Shown: piece after piece, positions 12,406 to 13,546 of the stretch
Position numbering within the stretch: position 1 is the first letter of the stretch
Layout: the number at the start of each line of letters is the position of its first letter
Source: DAORHV01 sp964434575
GTDB lineage: Bacteria > Patescibacteriota > Gracilibacteria > Peribacterales > Peribacteraceae
Direction of reading: 5' to 3'
Assembly: GCA_964434575.1 (NCBI GenBank)
Contig: CAYSWB010000030.1
Coordinates: 1 to 13,546 of the forward strand
DNA length: 13,546 nucleotides
Program-made: the position numbers and the translations under genes
The notes under the pieces: generated by a model
What the model was told of the DNA's origin: nothing
Databases searched by the model: none
Seen by the model: the letters and a program-made list of their open reading frames with translations, nothing else

Positions 12406-13173
12406 TCATTTCGACAGCATGCCCTTGATCACCGAGGCGTAGCGGCGCATCTGCGAAAGTGGTACGCCCATGTTTTCCGCCAACGCCGCCAGCAGCGACA
12501 GCGTCTCAAGCGGGTTTTCCCGCACACCGCTGGCCGGCGGGCGCACGGTGTTACTGGTCAGCACGGAGACGTTGCGGCGGGGGACCGGCAAGGCGCCGGG
12601 TTTGCGGAAGCCGTCCTCGATGCCCATGCGCTGGCGGCGGGCCAAATTGCCGACGTGCGACAGCTGCACCACGTGCGTCGGCTCGCCGACGATCTCGCGC
12701 TCCTGCTCCGGCGGGTTCACCGCGCGTTCGGCTTCCACGCGCGAGTTGGATTGGCGCTGGATCAAAAGCACCAATTCCTGGTGCAGCTCCTCGCAGATGA
12801 CTTCCAGCTGCTGGAGCCACGGCTTGCCTTCCATGGTGGTGTCGCTGTGGGACTCCGGGTCCGCGTTCAGCGCCGCGACCAGTTCATCCAGCTCTTCCGC
12901 CGTCGCCTCCTTCACGTTGCCGGCGGCCGGCGTGTCGCCCACGTCCACGCGGGCGATGAGCTTCAGCGCGGCGTCGCGGTGTTCGCCGTGCAGCCGGGTC
13001 ATGACCGCGGTGGCCAATTCGGCGGTGAACCTGCTGTTGCTTCCGGCCGGCAGCATGACGTTTACCCGGCTGCCGCCGTCCAGCTTCTGCTTGCGCGCGA
13101 ACACGCCCAGGTGTCCGGGCGTGGGCTCGGCCATGTGGAAACCGATGGGTCCGGAGCAGGGTTTTGATGGCAT
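12406..13173 (-). CDS. Hypothetical protein downstream of alaS
   Basis: 255 residues from ATG 13173; family not recognised. There are no membrane segments or signal peptide. Residues about 20-85 look like a mixed alpha/beta domain (GHLGVFARKQKLDGG, VNVMLPAGSNSRFT, AALKLIARVDVGD). A long helical part follows (about 88-165), with acidic helix ATAEELDELVAALNAD and possible coiled coil EVICEELHQELVLLIQRQ (124-141). The end is again helical (NPLETLSLLAALAENMG, RRYASVIKGML). The frame can be extended to GTG 13212, which would add 13 residues. A promoter-like pair TTGACG (13217-13222), 17 bases, TAGGGT (13194-13199) lies just after the alaS stop and favours ATG 13173, but readthrough from alaS is equally possible. 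Confidence 0.65.
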   Translation of the reverse strand: MPSKPCSGPIGFHMAEPTPGHLGVFARKQKLDGGSRVNVMLPAGSNSRFTAELATAVMTRLHGEHRDAALKLIARVDVGDTPAAGNVKEATAEELDELVAALNADPESHSDTTMEGKPWLQQLEVICEELHQELVLLIQRQSNSRVEAERAVNPPEQEREIVGEPTHVVQLSHVGNLARRQRMGIEDGFRKPGALPVPRRNVSVLTSNTVRPPASGVRENPLETLSLLAALAENMGVPLSQMRRYASVIKGMLSK

Positions 13174-13225
13174 GAATGCGCGAAAGGCAGCGAACCCTAA
13201 CCAGCTGCGCACAATGCGTCAAGAA

Positions 13226-13546
13226 TTACTTCGCCTCCCCCGCCACTTCGATGTCCTTGGGTCCGCCGGAGACCACGGCCTTGATGCGCCGTACGCCCGA
13301 CGAGCTGCTCTCCTCCTTCTGGATTTTGAAGGTGCCGACCAAGCCGGTGTGCGACACGTGAGGGCCGCCGCAGATTTCCTTGCTGTACTTGCCCATGGTG
13401 TAGACCTTCACCTTGTCGCCGTACTTGGCGTCGAACACGCCGATGGCTCCGGCAGCCTTTGCTTCGTCCACGCTCATGACGACGTAGCTCACCGGCACGT
13501 CGGCCTTGATGCCTTCGTTCACCAGCTCTTCCACCTTCTTGATCTG
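13226..13546 (-). CDS. alaS: Alanyl-tRNA synthetase, C-terminal part (editing domain end)
   Basis: The frame is open to the window edge, so only the last 106 residues are seen. They match the end of the AlaRS editing (SAD) domain: DEAKAAGAIGVFDAKYGDKV (27-46), the zinc-binding SKEICGGPHVSHTGLVGTF (55-73) with Cys59 and His63 as the C-x3-H pair, and SSSGVRRIKAV (81-91). AlaRS charges tRNA-Ala and clears mischarged Ser/Gly. The usual CGGTH reads CGGPH, a variant I recall from Patescibacteria AlaRS. The protein stops about 15 residues after the RRIKAV strand, so the C-Ala (DHHA1) domain of about 150-200 residues is missing. A free-standing AlaX-type editing protein is the alternative, since the catalytic domain is outside the window. 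Confidence 0.8.
   Translation of the reverse strand, partial: QIKKVEELVNEGIKADVPVSYVVMSVDEAKAAGAIGVFDAKYGDKVKVYTMGKYSKEICGGPHVSHTGLVGTFKIQKEESSSSGVRRIKAVVSGGPKDIEVAGEAK

Noticed and set aside
1..13546. tRNA genes, CRISPR arrays, insertion sequences, attachment sites
   Set aside because: No cloverleaf with a GTTCGA-type T-loop, no regularly spaced direct repeats, and no transposase or terminal inverted repeats were seen.

Overview
The window (about 60% GC by eye) looks like a compact bacterial genome segment, plausibly from the Candidate Phyla Radiation/Patescibacteria (Peribacteria- or Peregrinibacteria-like). The reasons are the alanyl-tRNA synthetase end, which carries CGGPH instead of CGGTH and stops without a C-Ala domain; a short Trm11-like THUMP methyltransferase; gene ends that abut or overlap; no recognisable Shine-Dalgarno sequence at any start; and many small proteins I cannot assign. 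The LivM-like permease at the left edge is not typical of that radiation, so the placement is tentative.

Layout. 1-552 (+) is the end of a branched-chain amino-acid ABC permease. 554-2406 (-) is a three-gene run: two unrecognised proteins, then TrhO, the tRNA U34 hydroxylase of the rhodanese family. 2407-2510 is an AT-rich divergent promoter region. 2511-3611 (+) holds a Pro/Ala-rich hypothetical protein and an exported protein with three copies of a six-cysteine repeat. 3608-6736 (-) is a three-gene run: a THUMP/Trm11-like RNA methyltransferase, a small membrane protein, and an HTTM membrane protein fused to a DCC (DUF393) domain. 6857-7396 (+) is a divergent ECF-like sigma factor. 7397-8115 has no convincing protein gene, but has two hairpin terminators and a purine-rich stretch that may be a structured RNA. 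8116-8766 (-) is a hypothetical protein, divergent from a predicted 35-residue ORF at 8900-9007 (+). 9110-9775 (+) is a DedA/VTT membrane protein. 9772-12341 (-) is a two-gene unit: an exported membrane-anchored protein and a GT-C-type glycosyltransferase. 12406-13173 (-) is a hypothetical protein, followed by the 3' end of alaS at 13226-13546 (-).

The most interesting observation is regulatory. Six transcription-unit heads have a sigma-70-like -10 hexamer ending only 6 to 8 bases before the start codon, five of them with a -35-like hexamer 16-17 bases upstream. Transcription would then begin at or within a base or two of the start codon, i.e. leaderless mRNAs. Downstream genes within units often start through 4-base ATGA/GTGA stop-start overlaps. 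This also corrects three start codons that a longest-ORF rule would place too far upstream. Functionally the window mixes tRNA biology (TrhO, THUMP methyltransferase, AlaRS) with envelope functions (permease, HTTM-DCC, Cys-rich exported protein, DedA, glycosyltransferase).
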